Below are positions 33,105 through 42,068 of a stretch of 64,000 bases of DNA, in pieces. Numbering within the stretch: position 1 is the stretch's first letter; every line of letters begins with the position of its first letter. Made by a program: the position numbers and the translations under genes. The stretch lies in the NCBI RefSeq assembly GCF_014323705.1, contig NZ_JABVEC010000003.1, forward strand, positions 124,001 to 188,000. The letters are read 5' to 3'. Source of the stretch: Actinomadura alba. GTDB taxonomy: Bacteria; Actinomycetota; Actinomycetes; Streptosporangiales; Streptosporangiaceae. The notes beneath the pieces are model-generated. The model did not search any database and had not been told where the DNA came from. It saw nothing but the letters and a program-made list of their open reading frames with translations.

Positions 33105-35015
33105 TCAGTCCGGCGGGGTCCGCAGGCGGTGCAGTCGCAGCGCAAGCTGGAGTTCCAGTGCGCGGTCCGGCTCCTGCCAGTTCTCGCCCAGCAGATGGCC
33201 GATCCGATCCAGCCGCTGGGTCACCGTGTTGACGTGGATGTGCAGCCGCTCAGCGGTACGCGAAAGGCTGCCGCCGCTCCCGAAGTAGGTCTCCAGGGTC
33301 TGCACCAGGCCGGTGCCCCGGCGCGCGTCGTAGTCCAGCACCGGTCCGAGCGTCGAGGTAAGGAAACCCACGACGTCCCGGTTGTCGCCGACCAGCAGGC
33401 CGACGAAACCGAGCTCCTCGGCGCTCGCGGCGTCGCCCTCGCGGCCGAGGGCGAGCAACGCGTCCGTGCAGCGCCGCGCCTCCTGGAACGCGGCGGCCAC
33501 CCGGTCGAATCCGATGACCGGCCCGGCCGCCCCGGCCGTGGCCGCGACGCCGAGGGACGCGCCGAGCTCCTTGGCCACCCGGCGGGCGACGACCCCCGGC
33601 TCCTCGCCGGGCAGCAGCAGCACCATCTCGTCACCCCGGATGGCGACGAGCCCTCGCTCCACCGCCGCGTGGGAGGCGGCCCAGAAGGCCGCGCGCTCCC
33701 GATGGCCCTGCCTGCCGGCGCCTCCGGCCTCTGCCGCCGTCCGGGCCACGACCACCACGTGCGCCGCGCCGACGTCGACGCTGACCAGCCGCGCCCTCCG
33801 GGCCAGTGCGTCCGGGTCGGACAGTCTCCCGGCGAGCAGATCGTCGAGCAGCTCTCCCCGTACCCTGCCCTCGGCCTCGGCGACGGTGCGGCCGAACAGC
33901 AGCAGGAGCGCGGTGACCAGCGCGGCCCGTTCGAGAATGCGCTGGTCGGTGTCCTGCACGTCCTCGTCGGTGCGCAGCACGAGCGTGCCGAGGGCCTCGG
34001 CGCCGGCGGTGACGGAGGCCACCCAGAGCTCGCCGCGCCGTACCGTACGGCCGATGCCGCGCGAGGAGGCGACCGCGGCGGCCACGTCGGCCTCGTCGAG
34101 GTCGCCGACGGCGCCGACCGCGGCAAGCCGCCGGCCGTCGGCGTCGAGGACGAGCAGGGCCCCGCCGAGCACGTCGATCACGACGGCGGCGACGTCCTCC
34201 ACGCCTCCACCCCGTACGACGAGGTCGGTCATGCGGTCGTGCGCCAGGGCTGCGCGCTCGACGGCGGCGCTGTGCGCCCTGATGAACTCGTTGGCGGAGC
34301 TCAGCTCCTCCAGCGCCGCCCGGGTCTCCTCCAGCAGCCGCGCGTTGTCCATCGCCACGGCGGCGTGCGCGGCCAGTGAGGAGAGCAGCACGACCTCCTC
34401 CTGAGCGAAGGGGCGGGCGCTGCGGTTGGCCGCGAAGAGCACCCCGATGCCCCTCGGGCCGAGCCGCATCGGCACGCCGAGGATCGCGACGATGCCCTCC
34501 TCTTGCACGGCGGTGTCGATGGTGCCCCGGTGGTTGAACCGTTCATCGGCGAAGTAGTCGGGGGTCGTGTAGGGGACCGCCGTCTGGTCCACCAGGCCCC
34601 CGAGCCCGGCGCCCGCGGGCAGCCGCAGGGCCCGGAACGCGGCCGACACCGAGCCGTCGGTCACGCGCATGTACGTGTCGCCGCGTTCGTCGTCGTGCAG
34701 AGTCATGTACGACACATCGGCCTTGAGCAGCTGGCGGGCCCTGCGCACGATCGCCTCGAGCACCGAGTCGAGATCACGCAGGCCCGCGAGGTCGCTGGCC
34801 GTGTCGAACAGCGCCGACAGCTCGGCCTCGCGGCGGGCACGGCGCTCCAGCAGGGCCCGCACCCGGAGTGCGGCGACCTTGGCCCGGTCGAGCTCCGCGA
34901 GCACCTCGGCGCTCGCGCCCGCAGCACGGGCTTCGAGCAGCGGCCCCTCGAACTCGACCGCTGAGGCCTCGCGCGCCAGGAGTTCGAGGAATGTACGACA
35001 TGACATGCGACTCAT
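33105..35015 (-). CDS. GAF-domain PucR/CdaR-type transcriptional regulator
   Basis: The 636-aa product has an N-terminal helical linker, a GAF domain (about 75-220: LFDTASDLAGLRDLDSVLEA, GVPMRLGPRGIGVLFAANR), a helical connector, a GGDEF-like/CdaR middle region and a C-terminal PucR HTH (LETYFGSGGSLSRTAERLHI, HVNTVTQRLDRIGHLLG). Such proteins usually activate a nearby catabolic gene in response to a ligand sensed by GAF. Transcription follows that of the 3-hydroxybutyrate dehydrogenase gene 11 bp upstream, so it is likely a feedback regulator of ketone-body/PHB metabolism. The start is uncertain between ATGs at 35015 and 35006; neither has a strong ribosome site. Confidence 0.85.
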   Translation of the reverse strand: MSRMSCRTFLELLAREASAVEFEGPLLEARAAGASAEVLAELDRAKVAALRVRALLERRARREAELSALFDTASDLAGLRDLDSVLEAIVRRARQLLKADVSYMTLHDDERGDTYMRVTDGSVSAAFRALRLPAGAGLGGLVDQTAVPYTTPDYFADERFNHRGTIDTAVQEEGIVAILGVPMRLGPRGIGVLFAANRSARPFAQEEVVLLSSLAAHAAVAMDNARLLEETRAALEELSSANEFIRAHSAAVERAALAHDRMTDLVVRGGGVEDVAAVVIDVLGGALLVLDADGRRLAAVGAVGDLDEADVAAAVASSRGIGRTVRRGELWVASVTAGAEALGTLVLRTDEDVQDTDQRILERAALVTALLLLFGRTVAEAEGRVRGELLDDLLAGRLSDPDALARRARLVSVDVGAAHVVVVARTAAEAGGAGRQGHRERAAFWAASHAAVERGLVAIRGDEMVLLLPGEEPGVVARRVAKELGASLGVAATAGAAGPVIGFDRVAAAFQEARRCTDALLALGREGDAASAEELGFVGLLVGDNRDVVGFLTSTLGPVLDYDARRGTGLVQTLETYFGSGGSLSRTAERLHIHVNTVTQRLDRIGHLLGENWQEPDRALELQLALRLHRLRTPPD

Positions 35016-35026
35016 TGTGCGCCGGT

Positions 35027-35815
35027 TCAGTGAGCGGTCCATCCGCCGTCGATGGTCAACGAGGCCCCAGTGATCATCGATGCGTGCGGAGAGCAGAGGT
35101 AGGCGACGAGCTCGGCGACCTCGTCGGGCTCGATGAGCCGCTTGACCGCCGCCTTGGCCAGCATGACCCGCTCGACGACCTGGTCGGCCGGCATGTCGTG
35201 GGTTCGGGCCTGGTCGGCGATCTGGTCCTCCACCAGCGGCGTACGGACGTACGCCGGGTTGACGCAGTTGGACGTCACGCCATGCGCGGCCCCCTCGAGG
35301 GCGATCACCTTGGACAACCCCTCCAGCGCGTGCTTGGCCGTGACGTACGCGGACTTGTACGGCGAGGCCCGCAGCCCGTGCACGGACGAGACGTTGATGA
35401 TCCGGCCCCAGCCGCGTTCGTACATGCCGGGCAGGGCGCGCCGCACGATGCGGAAGGGCGCCTCGACCATGATCCGCATGATGCGGGCGAACTCCTCGGG
35501 CGGGAACGCCTCCAGCGGCGCCACATGCTGGAGCCCCGCGTTGTTCACCACGATGTCGGCCGTGGCGTCGAGCTCCTCGACCGCCGCCATGTCGGAGAGA
35601 TCGACCGGCCGCGCCGTACCGCCGATGTCCGCCGCGGCCTCCACAGCGGCGTCCGCCCGGATGTCGACGACCACCACATCGGCACCGGCGAGGGCGAGCC
35701 GCTGCGCGCACGCCCGCCCGATCCCGCTAGCCGCGCCGGTCACAAGAGCACGCCTGCCGGCCAGATTCAGGTCGGCGGACCCGCGGGCCGCCGAATGCGG
35801 ACTCAAGCTCATCAT
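35027..35815 (-). CDS. 3-hydroxybutyrate dehydrogenase (SDR family)
   Basis: The 262-aa product is a classical short-chain dehydrogenase: cofactor motif TGAASGIG (about 27-34), NNAGLQHVAPLEAFPPE (the LQHVAP segment is typical of 3-hydroxybutyrate dehydrogenases), catalytic INVSSVHGL and YVTAKHALEG, and GASLTIDGGWTAH at the end. It would oxidise (R)-3-hydroxybutyrate to acetoacetate with NAD. The CoA-transferase that would take the product lies 11 kb to the right, beside a PHB depolymerase. Tandem start codons at 35815 and 35812. Confidence 0.85.
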   Translation of the reverse strand: MMSLSPHSAARGSADLNLAGRRALVTGAASGIGRACAQRLALAGADVVVVDIRADAAVEAAADIGGTARPVDLSDMAAVEELDATADIVVNNAGLQHVAPLEAFPPEEFARIMRIMVEAPFRIVRRALPGMYERGWGRIINVSSVHGLRASPYKSAYVTAKHALEGLSKVIALEGAAHGVTSNCVNPAYVRTPLVEDQIADQARTHDMPADQVVERVMLAKAAVKRLIEPDEVAELVAYLCSPHASMITGASLTIDGGWTAH

Positions 35816-36269
35816 GGACGCAGAACCTACGGAGACCACCTGCCGCCTCCCATGTGTCGGGCCGACACATTCACGGCCCGGGCGATGTGATCCACCTCCG
35901 TGTGCGTGGGGTCGCCAAAGGGTCGGCGGGACGCGAGGGCTGCCGGGGCTGCGACGACCCATGATCGTCCACATATGGTGGCGTCCGCCATGACCGAAGT
36001 GGATCAAGTAACCCGACCGGCCCCCTCAGTGCCACACCCCTTGATCGACACCCCAGCAGAAACCCGCCGTGATCATGCAGTTGTTCGCCTCAGGGCGGCT
36101 TGCCCATACGGACCGAACACGTTTCGGCTCAGTGGAGCCAACGGTGCAGTCTGCCGGACTCGTCCCCGTGTTGTCCGATGCGCATTGACCCGAGGGTTTA
36201 CTCACGCCGTTGACGCTGTGTCCCTGATGCGCTACCTCTGGTCGGACGGGTGGAAGGGGCGCGTGCGGC
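35816..36269. other. Intergenic region between divergent genes
   Basis: About 450 bp separate the 3-hydroxybutyrate dehydrogenase and the WXG-like gene. I see no convincing coding sequence or RNA gene. It presumably holds both promoters; a candidate for the right-hand gene is listed separately. Confidence 0.6.
36210..36238 (+). promoter_or_regulatory. Candidate promoter of the WXG-like gene
   Basis: TTGACG at 36210-36215 is followed after 17 bases by TACCTC at 36233-36238, about 30 bp before the start codon. The -35 element is good; the -10 is weak. Confidence 0.3.
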
Positions 36270-38633
36270 ATGGCCGGTACGAAGGTGGACGTGCAGGCGG
36301 TCCAAGCCGAACTCAACGCTATTCGCGGTCGGATGACGGATGTCACTCGCCTCATGAGCCCACAGGTCTGGCAGGGCGGCTCGGCCGGCCTCTTCACCAC
36401 TGATCTCCAAGGCCATAACCGGTCACTGGGCCTCATGATGTTGCGCGTCTTGAGGGCGGTGGCGGCACTCAACGATCTGGCCATGGTCCTCGACCCGCCG
36501 GACATACCGCGCGTAACCCCTCAACCCGCGTTGTCCAATGGGATCGCATCGGTGTCCCCGAACGGGCTGCGGCAGTTGGAGTCGACCCTGCGTCTTGCCA
36601 CTGAGGCGCTCCCCCGGCACGGAAGTCGTATCCAGGCGTTACTGTCGGCGGCCGGCCCACATGACGTGAGCACGGTTCAGTGCAAGCGCACCGCCGCATG
36701 GTGCTACGACCAGGCCCGCCAGATGCGGACGCGGATCCACTATGCCCTGGCCGACGACAACGTCAGCCCGATGTTCGGCGTGATGAACCGTGGGCTGGCC
36801 CAGATTCCCGACGCCCACCGGTTCGGGCGCTCTGAGATGGAACAGCTCGCCAAGCTGCAGGCACAGGCGTACCACAAGAATCTGGAGCACCCGTCCGAGG
36901 GATCACAGGCGGCGCTGGCGGACATCGGCGAATCGCTACAGGAGAACAGTAAAGACGGAAAGTACCTCAAGACGTTCTTCGACGCGGTGCCCGCCGGCTC
37001 GATCGGCAAGCTCGCCATTACGCTCCGCGGGCAGCACAAGGATGACGATCCGGTCCGGAAGACCATCCTCGACAGCAAGGACAAGCAGATCGTTGCGAAC
37101 TTCGGTAGCGCCGTTGCCGCAGCGAGCCGCAAGAAGGTGCTGAACCGGCACGCCCAGGACGCTCTCAGCAAGAGTCAGGGCGTGGACATGTGGTCATCGG
37201 CGATGCTGCTGAAGTTCGGCCCGCCAGGCAAGGAGTGGGATCCGGAGCTCCTTGCAGGGATGACCAATTCGATCCTTGCCTGGAGCCGCCGGCAGCGCGA
37301 AGCATACATGCCACATCCTCCTCCCCGCCCACCGTATGAGTCGTTCAGAAAGCCTTTCAACGACACTGAACAGTGGGCTCTGGATCTAGGACTCAATCCG
37401 ACCGATGCGTTGATCGCCAGTCGCGATCCCGCAAAGGTCAAGCAAGTCGTTGCTCAATGGGACCCGGTCATCCCAGTGCTCAAGCGCGCTACAGAGAACG
37501 GAACCGCGGCACGATTGTCATTGGGAAACTACAAGGACCCTGCGAGTGCGGCCCGCGCGGCGGGTGACCTCATCGATCCACTGTGGTTGGAGCGTCACCC
37601 CAGCAAGGACCTCGAGCCACAGGTCAACGCATTCCTGAAGGCGGCCACCACTGCGAAGCGGGGCGGATCCGACGATATGCGCATGGCGGCGCAATCATTC
37701 GCCAGCATCTTGGACGCGGTCAGCAAGCTTCCAGATCGCCGCGAGTCGGTAAAGATCGTCATCCCGGCCCAGACCCGTCACACTCTCACGCAGATCGCTG
37801 GAGCATACGGCCACGATCTGATGCGCTCGGTTGCGCCTGCCAATACGTCCAACGGCGCAGCAAACATTACACAACCTGATGACGAGTATTGGCTGACACT
37901 GAGTAACCCGCAGTACGTTCAGACCTTCCTGCAGAAAGTCCTCATCGATCCGAAGGATTTGGGTTACTTCAAAGGCATCACTGATGCACTCACCGTTACA
38001 GGAGTCACTCTCCAGTCTAAGGGTAAGCTTGGCGACCAAGATCTGGTTTCCCTTGTCGGGCGGCTCCAAGCCGCCCGACAACTTGCGGAGAACGCGCAAC
38101 GCCTAGAAGGTGCTCAAGAAAGGGACCGGCAGGCTAAGATCCGTAAAGCAGCATTCGATGTAGCAGTGAGTTACTTCGGCCAGTTGCCGACCGTGGGCTA
38201 CGGCAAGGACATCGACAAGGAGCACGTGGGGTTGCAGGCGACGCAGCGACTCGTTGACCACACGCAGCCGTTCATGGACGTCACGATGAGCGAAGCCCAG
38301 AAGAACAAGGGGGGCATCCTGTTCACCGGAAACGAGGATCTAGCTCGGCAGGTGAATCAGGCTTCCATCGGTGACGCCCGTACACGTACGCGGAACCTTG
38401 TGATTCAAGGTCTGATCAACGCCGGTAGGCTCGAACCTCCAGCAGATGCCACTTGGTTGAAAAACGGTGTGGTGACACCAGCTGGCGATACCACCGAATC
38501 GGGTTCTGACGAGCGAACCAACCTTGACGTGTTCGCTGGAAATCACACGAAGACGATAAACGCATACGGCGATCGAATACTAAAAGCCTTTAATGAAAGC
38601 TTGCAGGTCGACAAGACCGGCACCCCGCAGTAA
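36270..38633 (+). CDS. Large alpha-helical protein with WXG-like N-terminus
   Basis: The 787-aa product has GGAAGGGG upstream of its ATG. The first ~80 residues look like a WXG100/ESX helical hairpin (VQAVQAELNAIRGRMTDVTR, then VWQGGSAGLFTTDL with the W-x-G turn, and a second long helix). The remainder is mostly predicted helix with no recognisable enzyme motif; the C-terminus (NVFAGNHTKTINAYGDRI-like) is polar. There is no classical signal peptide. A WXG hairpin fused to a long body is typical of type VII secretion substrates, but no ESX genes are in the window. The second half is visibly poorer in G+C than its surroundings, which suggests transfer. Confidence 0.6.
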   Translation: MAGTKVDVQAVQAELNAIRGRMTDVTRLMSPQVWQGGSAGLFTTDLQGHNRSLGLMMLRVLRAVAALNDLAMVLDPPDIPRVTPQPALSNGIASVSPNGLRQLESTLRLATEALPRHGSRIQALLSAAGPHDVSTVQCKRTAAWCYDQARQMRTRIHYALADDNVSPMFGVMNRGLAQIPDAHRFGRSEMEQLAKLQAQAYHKNLEHPSEGSQAALADIGESLQENSKDGKYLKTFFDAVPAGSIGKLAITLRGQHKDDDPVRKTILDSKDKQIVANFGSAVAAASRKKVLNRHAQDALSKSQGVDMWSSAMLLKFGPPGKEWDPELLAGMTNSILAWSRRQREAYMPHPPPRPPYESFRKPFNDTEQWALDLGLNPTDALIASRDPAKVKQVVAQWDPVIPVLKRATENGTAARLSLGNYKDPASAARAAGDLIDPLWLERHPSKDLEPQVNAFLKAATTAKRGGSDDMRMAAQSFASILDAVSKLPDRRESVKIVIPAQTRHTLTQIAGAYGHDLMRSVAPANTSNGAANITQPDDEYWLTLSNPQYVQTFLQKVLIDPKDLGYFKGITDALTVTGVTLQSKGKLGDQDLVSLVGRLQAARQLAENAQRLEGAQERDRQAKIRKAAFDVAVSYFGQLPTVGYGKDIDKEHVGLQATQRLVDHTQPFMDVTMSEAQKNKGGILFTGNEDLARQVNQASIGDARTRTRNLVIQGLINAGRLEPPADATWLKNGVVTPAGDTTESGSDERTNLDVFAGNHTKTINAYGDRILKAFNESLQVDKTGTPQ

Positions 38634-38639
38634 CCGCAC

Positions 38640-39725
38640 TCATTCGATGGGTAGCCCTAGTGCCACAATTCGACTGCAATCTCTATCTGCCACATATAGC
38701 TGATTATTATGGATCAGCAACGCAGTGGGACGGCGTAGCGGAAATTCCTTGGCGATTCGGGTTTGCTGCTGAGGTTGCGGCGGAGGGGATGCCGTGCAGT
38801 CGCTTCCGGCACTGTTAAGGACAGCACGCACGGCCCCGTCTCGCCGGAGGTGCGTGATGTATCCCAAACCGGCCGCAGAGATACCGACCCATGCCCCCCC
38901 GCTGCCATCAGGGGCAAGCGACGTGGGGATGCTGTCGTGAGGGTCGTTTGTCGACCGGATCTTCCACGTTCGAATAACCGACCCATCATGCACTGCAACG
39001 ACGGCAGCCTTGGTGGCTATCAGGAACGTTCCCTGACTCTGGCCTGCGACTGCGACTGCGACCTCAGCCTTCCCTTCTACTTGCATGGGAAGCTTGACTC
39101 GATCGAGTCTTGGTTTGCCGCTTAGTGAGAGTGTGTAAAGATGTCCGGCCGCCACGACGAGTGGGGCACCCTGACGGCCGCGGGCCAACTGCCCATATTC
39201 GGTGCCCATTTGTTGTGCCAGAGCACCTAGGTACTGCGCGGTGCCATCCTGCCGAACTACGCTCAGTCCGCCAACCCAATTCAGCATAAGGTAGTCATTA
39301 TTCGGCAAGAGCAACGAAGAATGCGGAGTGCCTATAGTGTTGATCATTTTCTGCTGGGCGGTTTTAGATGGATAGGGCAGCGTTACTCCGTCAGCGTTGA
39401 CCATGTTTATCGCTGATGCCTGGGATGCGCTGAGGAACAGGAGATCGCCGTTCTTCGTCGCATCCAAAGCAAGTGGTCGGCTGATGCCTGCGACCAACGC
39501 TTGCCCTCTATTGGTGCCTTCTCGCCCATTCCCGGCAACCGCGATCACTTCACCGGGCGAGGCCAACGGACGGCGGACCGGCGTTGGACTCGTCGCAGGG
39601 CTGCCGGAACCCGACGTACAGGCGGTGATCGCAGCAAGGCCGGTTCCGATGAGGGTGATGCTGATGCGGCGCACAGATCCGATAATGGCAGGGAGTCGCA
39701 CGCTACGGAACAAGCGCGGTCGCAC
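38640..39725 (-). CDS. Putative lipoprotein with beta-propeller-like repeats
   Basis: The 361-aa product has a basic, then hydrophobic N-terminus ending in a lipobox-like AAITAC near residue 36, then a Ser/Thr/Pro linker. The body consists of beta-strand repeats resembling NHL or quinoprotein propellers: GEVIAVAGNGREGTNRGQ, SRPLALDATKNGDLLFL, TALLIHNNQLYVADRDCSRI. It ends only 6 bp from the stop of the convergent WXG-like gene and shares its lower G+C, so both may have arrived together. It would be tethered outside the membrane, perhaps as a binding partner. No function assigned. Confidence 0.65.
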   Translation of the reverse strand: MRPRLFRSVRLPAIIGSVRRISITLIGTGLAAITACTSGSGSPATSPTPVRRPLASPGEVIAVAGNGREGTNRGQALVAGISRPLALDATKNGDLLFLSASQASAINMVNADGVTLPYPSKTAQQKMINTIGTPHSSLLLPNNDYLMLNWVGGLSVVRQDGTAQYLGALAQQMGTEYGQLARGRQGAPLVVAAGHLYTLSLSGKPRLDRVKLPMQVEGKAEVAVAVAGQSQGTFLIATKAAVVAVHDGSVIRTWKIRSTNDPHDSIPTSLAPDGSGGAWVGISAAGLGYITHLRRDGAVRAVLNSAGSDCTASPPPQPQQQTRIAKEFPLRRPTALLIHNNQLYVADRDCSRIVALGLPIE

Positions 39726-39831
39726 CCGATGCGGAACTGAGCCCGTCGTCCGGTCATCCGCTCACTGATCGATTGCGGCCTGCCAAGAGCCCATGCTGAG
39801 GTCAACGCGAAGTGCTGGCCCATCGGGAGGT

Positions 39832-40023
39832 TCAGCCGCCGACATTTCGTCGTTCTTGCTCCAAGAATCGCTCCACCGACTCCCGGTAGAAGCGCAGGCG
39901 GCCCGTTGGCGTGCGGGTGTACTCGATCAGTCCGCGTGATGCCCAGCCTACGACTGTCGAGCGGGCCACTTTGAAGATACGGGCGACGTCGAGTGTGGTC
40001 AGCAGGTCTGGCTCGTCGCTCAT
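39832..40023 (-). CDS. Small HTH (excisionase/BldC-like) DNA-binding protein
   Basis: The 63-aa product is almost entirely a MerR-type winged HTH: LLTTLDVARIFKVARSTVVG, WASRGLIEYTRTPTGRLRFY, then RESVERFLEQERR. It resembles BldC and excisionase-like regulators that bind tandem sites cooperatively. ATG at 40023 overlaps the stop of the ATP-binding protein gene (ATGA, 40020-40023), so the two are translationally coupled. Confidence 0.8.
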   Translation of the reverse strand: MSDEPDLLTTLDVARIFKVARSTVVGWASRGLIEYTRTPTGRLRFYRESVERFLEQERRNVGG

Positions 40024-40442
40024 GCCATGAAGACCGCGGTGACGGTCCTGCCATGGGTGCTGCCATGCCAACCCCAGCTGGTCGCGTACGCGGCGACCGT
40101 ATGAAGCCCACGGCCGCTCTCGGCGAAAGGCTCGGGCCGAGTCGGTTGCGGGTGGTCGGCTCCTCCTTGGTCGGTGACCGATACGGCCGCACCGTCGGGC
40201 CAGCTCCATATCTGGATGAGGACGAGCCCGCCGGGGCTGCCGGAGTGCGTGTGCCGGACGGCGTTCGCGAAAAGTTCGGCCAGGACCTGTATGAGGTCGT
40301 TCGTCAGGCTGCCGTCACCGAGCAGCACTGTCGCGAATTGCCGGACAAGGTGCGCCTGGTCCGGTCGGCCGGCGAACGACCGCCGCCAGCACATCGCGTC
40401 GGTCGGGATCGGGAGGTGGGTGGCGCTCGTGAGCGTCGTCAT
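40020..40442 (-). CDS. RsbW-like ATP-binding protein (anti-sigma-factor type)
   Basis: The 140-aa product is a HATPase_c domain of the anti-sigma-factor kinase group common in actinomycetes. The N-box is LIQVLAELFANAVRHTHSGS and the G-boxes are VTDQGG and ESGRGLHTVAAYATSWGW. It lacks a sensor or dimerisation domain. Such genes are regularly found next to XRE-DUF5753/DUF397 pairs (WhiJ-like modules); here that pair is divergent across 391 bp. It probably sequesters or phosphorylates a partner protein. Confidence 0.85.
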   Translation of the reverse strand: MTTLTSATHLPIPTDAMCWRRSFAGRPDQAHLVRQFATVLLGDGSLTNDLIQVLAELFANAVRHTHSGSPGGLVLIQIWSWPDGAAVSVTDQGGADHPQPTRPEPFAESGRGLHTVAAYATSWGWHGSTHGRTVTAVFMA

Positions 40443-40833
40443 GTTCTGGCTCCTCTGCCATTAGAGGGGTCCGTGGCCCTGGACGGCCAGGCCGGTGAAT
40501 CACCCCCAGGGCCACGGCGTCGAACCGGCGAGACGGAGCGAGGGGGAAGCCGTCCCGCCGGAGTATGGAGGTGATGTGCGGGACTACTCAGGGCTGTCCC
40601 GGCTCTTTCCCGGGGGTGGGCGTCGCCGATGTGGTGTCCCAGGCGGCCCGCCACAATGTCGTATTTTTGCTCTCTGTATTCATATGACCTCACTGCGCGA
40701 TCCCTGTGCTGCTCAATAGTGCGGACGTATCGCTGCGAGCGCAAGCGGTACGCAGCGAAAAATTACGCTGCGTCTGATTGCCTGAGCGGATGGTGACCGA
40801 CACACTGGTGACGGCATCGCTACGGGAGGTGAC
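40443..40833. other. Divergent intergenic region of the WhiJ-like module
   Basis: About 390 bp between the ATP-binding protein gene and the XRE regulator gene. No plausible gene is seen; short frames here lack ribosome sites and family resemblance. It carries an inverted repeat (listed separately) and presumably both promoters. Confidence 0.6.
40750..40773. promoter_or_regulatory. Inverted repeat upstream of the XRE-DUF5753 gene
   Basis: Arms ACGCAGCG and CGCTGCGT are separated by an AT-rich 8-base spacer (aaaaatta). It lies about 60 bp before the regulator's GTG and is a candidate operator. Confidence 0.45.
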
Positions 40834-41685
40834 GTGAACGCGGATACGCCATCACTGCGACAGCGCTGGCTTGGAGCCAAGCTCGCTGAGCTTCGTCAGC
40901 AGGCCGACTTCACCCTGCTATCTGATGCGGCGGCGCAGGTCGGACGGTCCACGGCCTCGCTGAGTCGGATCGAGAACGGGGTCGTCTCCATTCCGCCTCG
41001 CGATGTCCCGCCGATCCTGGACGCGTATGGGGTTGAAGACCCCCGGCTCCGCGAGAGGCTGATGATTGTCGCAGCTGAGATCCAGCAGGAGCGTCGGGGT
41101 TGGTGGGTCGAACACGGAGACGTGCTTTCGCCGTCGTACATCGATCTGATCCGACTCGAGGCATCGGCACGGGAGATCTGGACTTATGAAGTCCAGATCG
41201 TACCTGGGCTCCTTCAGACGGACGCCTACGCGCGTGCTGCGGCATTGGCTTCTTGGGAGCCGAGCGCTGAACAGCTGGACGAATTCGTCGGAGTACGGAT
41301 GAGCCGTAGGGCCGTTCTGACCCGAGATGAGCCGGCGATGCTTCGCGTTGTACTTGGTGAGGCGGCCCTTCGGAACCGTCTCGGTGGGCGAGATGCCTTC
41401 CGGGCTCAGCTTGCTCACCTGCGTGAGTGCGCCGGCCGGCCGAACATCTCCCTGCAGATCCTTCCGTTCACCGATCAGCCTCATCCAGGCATCTCAGGAG
41501 CTTTTACGGTTCTACGGTTGCCGAGCCTGGATGTGGCTCATGTTGAGCTGATGAGTAGCGACGCGTACATCGAGGATGAGGATGGCGTCCAACAGCATGT
41601 ACAGGCCTTCGAGCGCCTCGCCAATCTGGCACTGCCTCCTTCGGCGTCGGAGGGACTCATCTCTGAGACGATCGATAAGCTCTGA
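40834..41685 (+). CDS. XRE-family regulator with DUF5753 domain
   Basis: The 283-aa product starts with GTG preceded by GGGAGGTG. An N-terminal HTH (LGAKLAELRQQADFTLLSDA, SLSRIENGVVSIPPRDV) is followed by the DUF5753 domain (EIWTYEVQIVPGLLQTDAYA, RMSRRAVLTRDEPAMLRVVL, LQILPFTDQPHPGISGAFTV). This is the WhiJ-type architecture, of which actinomycetes carry dozens of copies, each generally paired with a small DUF397 protein. The pairs regulate development and secondary metabolism; the DUF397 partner is thought to relieve repression. Confidence 0.93.
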   Translation: MNADTPSLRQRWLGAKLAELRQQADFTLLSDAAAQVGRSTASLSRIENGVVSIPPRDVPPILDAYGVEDPRLRERLMIVAAEIQQERRGWWVEHGDVLSPSYIDLIRLEASAREIWTYEVQIVPGLLQTDAYARAAALASWEPSAEQLDEFVGVRMSRRAVLTRDEPAMLRVVLGEAALRNRLGGRDAFRAQLAHLRECAGRPNISLQILPFTDQPHPGISGAFTVLRLPSLDVAHVELMSSDAYIEDEDGVQQHVQAFERLANLALPPSASEGLISETIDKL

Positions 41686-41711
41686 TTAGACGATTCGTCC
41701 GGAGGTGTCGT

Positions 41712-41918
41712 ATGGACGGTAATCATCACTCGGAAGACGTCTGGCGTAAGAGCACACGGAGTGCCAGTCAGAGCAACTGCGTAGAGGTCGCCGGGCTCAA
41801 ACGACGTTATGTAGGGGTTCGGGACTCAAAGGATCCCCACGGCGCCGTCCTGACCTTTGGTGACGGGACTTGGGGGGCCTTCCTGGCCCGGGTGAAGGAC
41901 GGGTCACTCGACCTGTAA
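41712..41918 (+). CDS. DUF397 small protein, partner of the XRE regulator
   Basis: The 68-aa product has the characteristic DUF397 sequence: WRKSTRSASQSNCVEVAGL, VRDSKDPHGAVLTFGDGTWG, AFLARVKDG. GGAGGTG precedes the ATG. It lies 26 bp behind the XRE-DUF5753 gene and is part of the same module, probably binding that regulator directly. Confidence 0.93.
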   Translation: MDGNHHSEDVWRKSTRSASQSNCVEVAGLKRRYVGVRDSKDPHGAVLTFGDGTWGAFLARVKDGSLDL

Positions 41919-41957
41919 CTGGTCACATCGCGGCTTCGTCACCCGGCGAACAGAAGA

Positions 41958-42001
41958 CGATCAAGCATTGGGGCAGCCAGGGGTGCCGTAATGCTTGATC
42001 G
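41958..42001. repeat. Palindromic repeat, copy A (left of AbiEi-like gene)
   Basis: Perfect 11-base arms CGATCAAGCAT and ATGCTTGATCG surround a 22-base G-rich middle. It shares the GATCAAG/CTTGATC outer core with the four copies right of the AbiEi-like gene. Confidence 0.8.
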
Positions 42002-42068
42002 AATCGCGGTTGTCCACATTTCATCCGCCGCTCCCCACACGCCCCGCTCGGGGTCGCACGATGGAGGG

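Noticed and set aside
35900-36403. 167-codon frame upstream of and overlapping the WXG-like gene
   Set aside because: No ribosome site, no family resemblance, and it overlaps the well-supported start at 36270.
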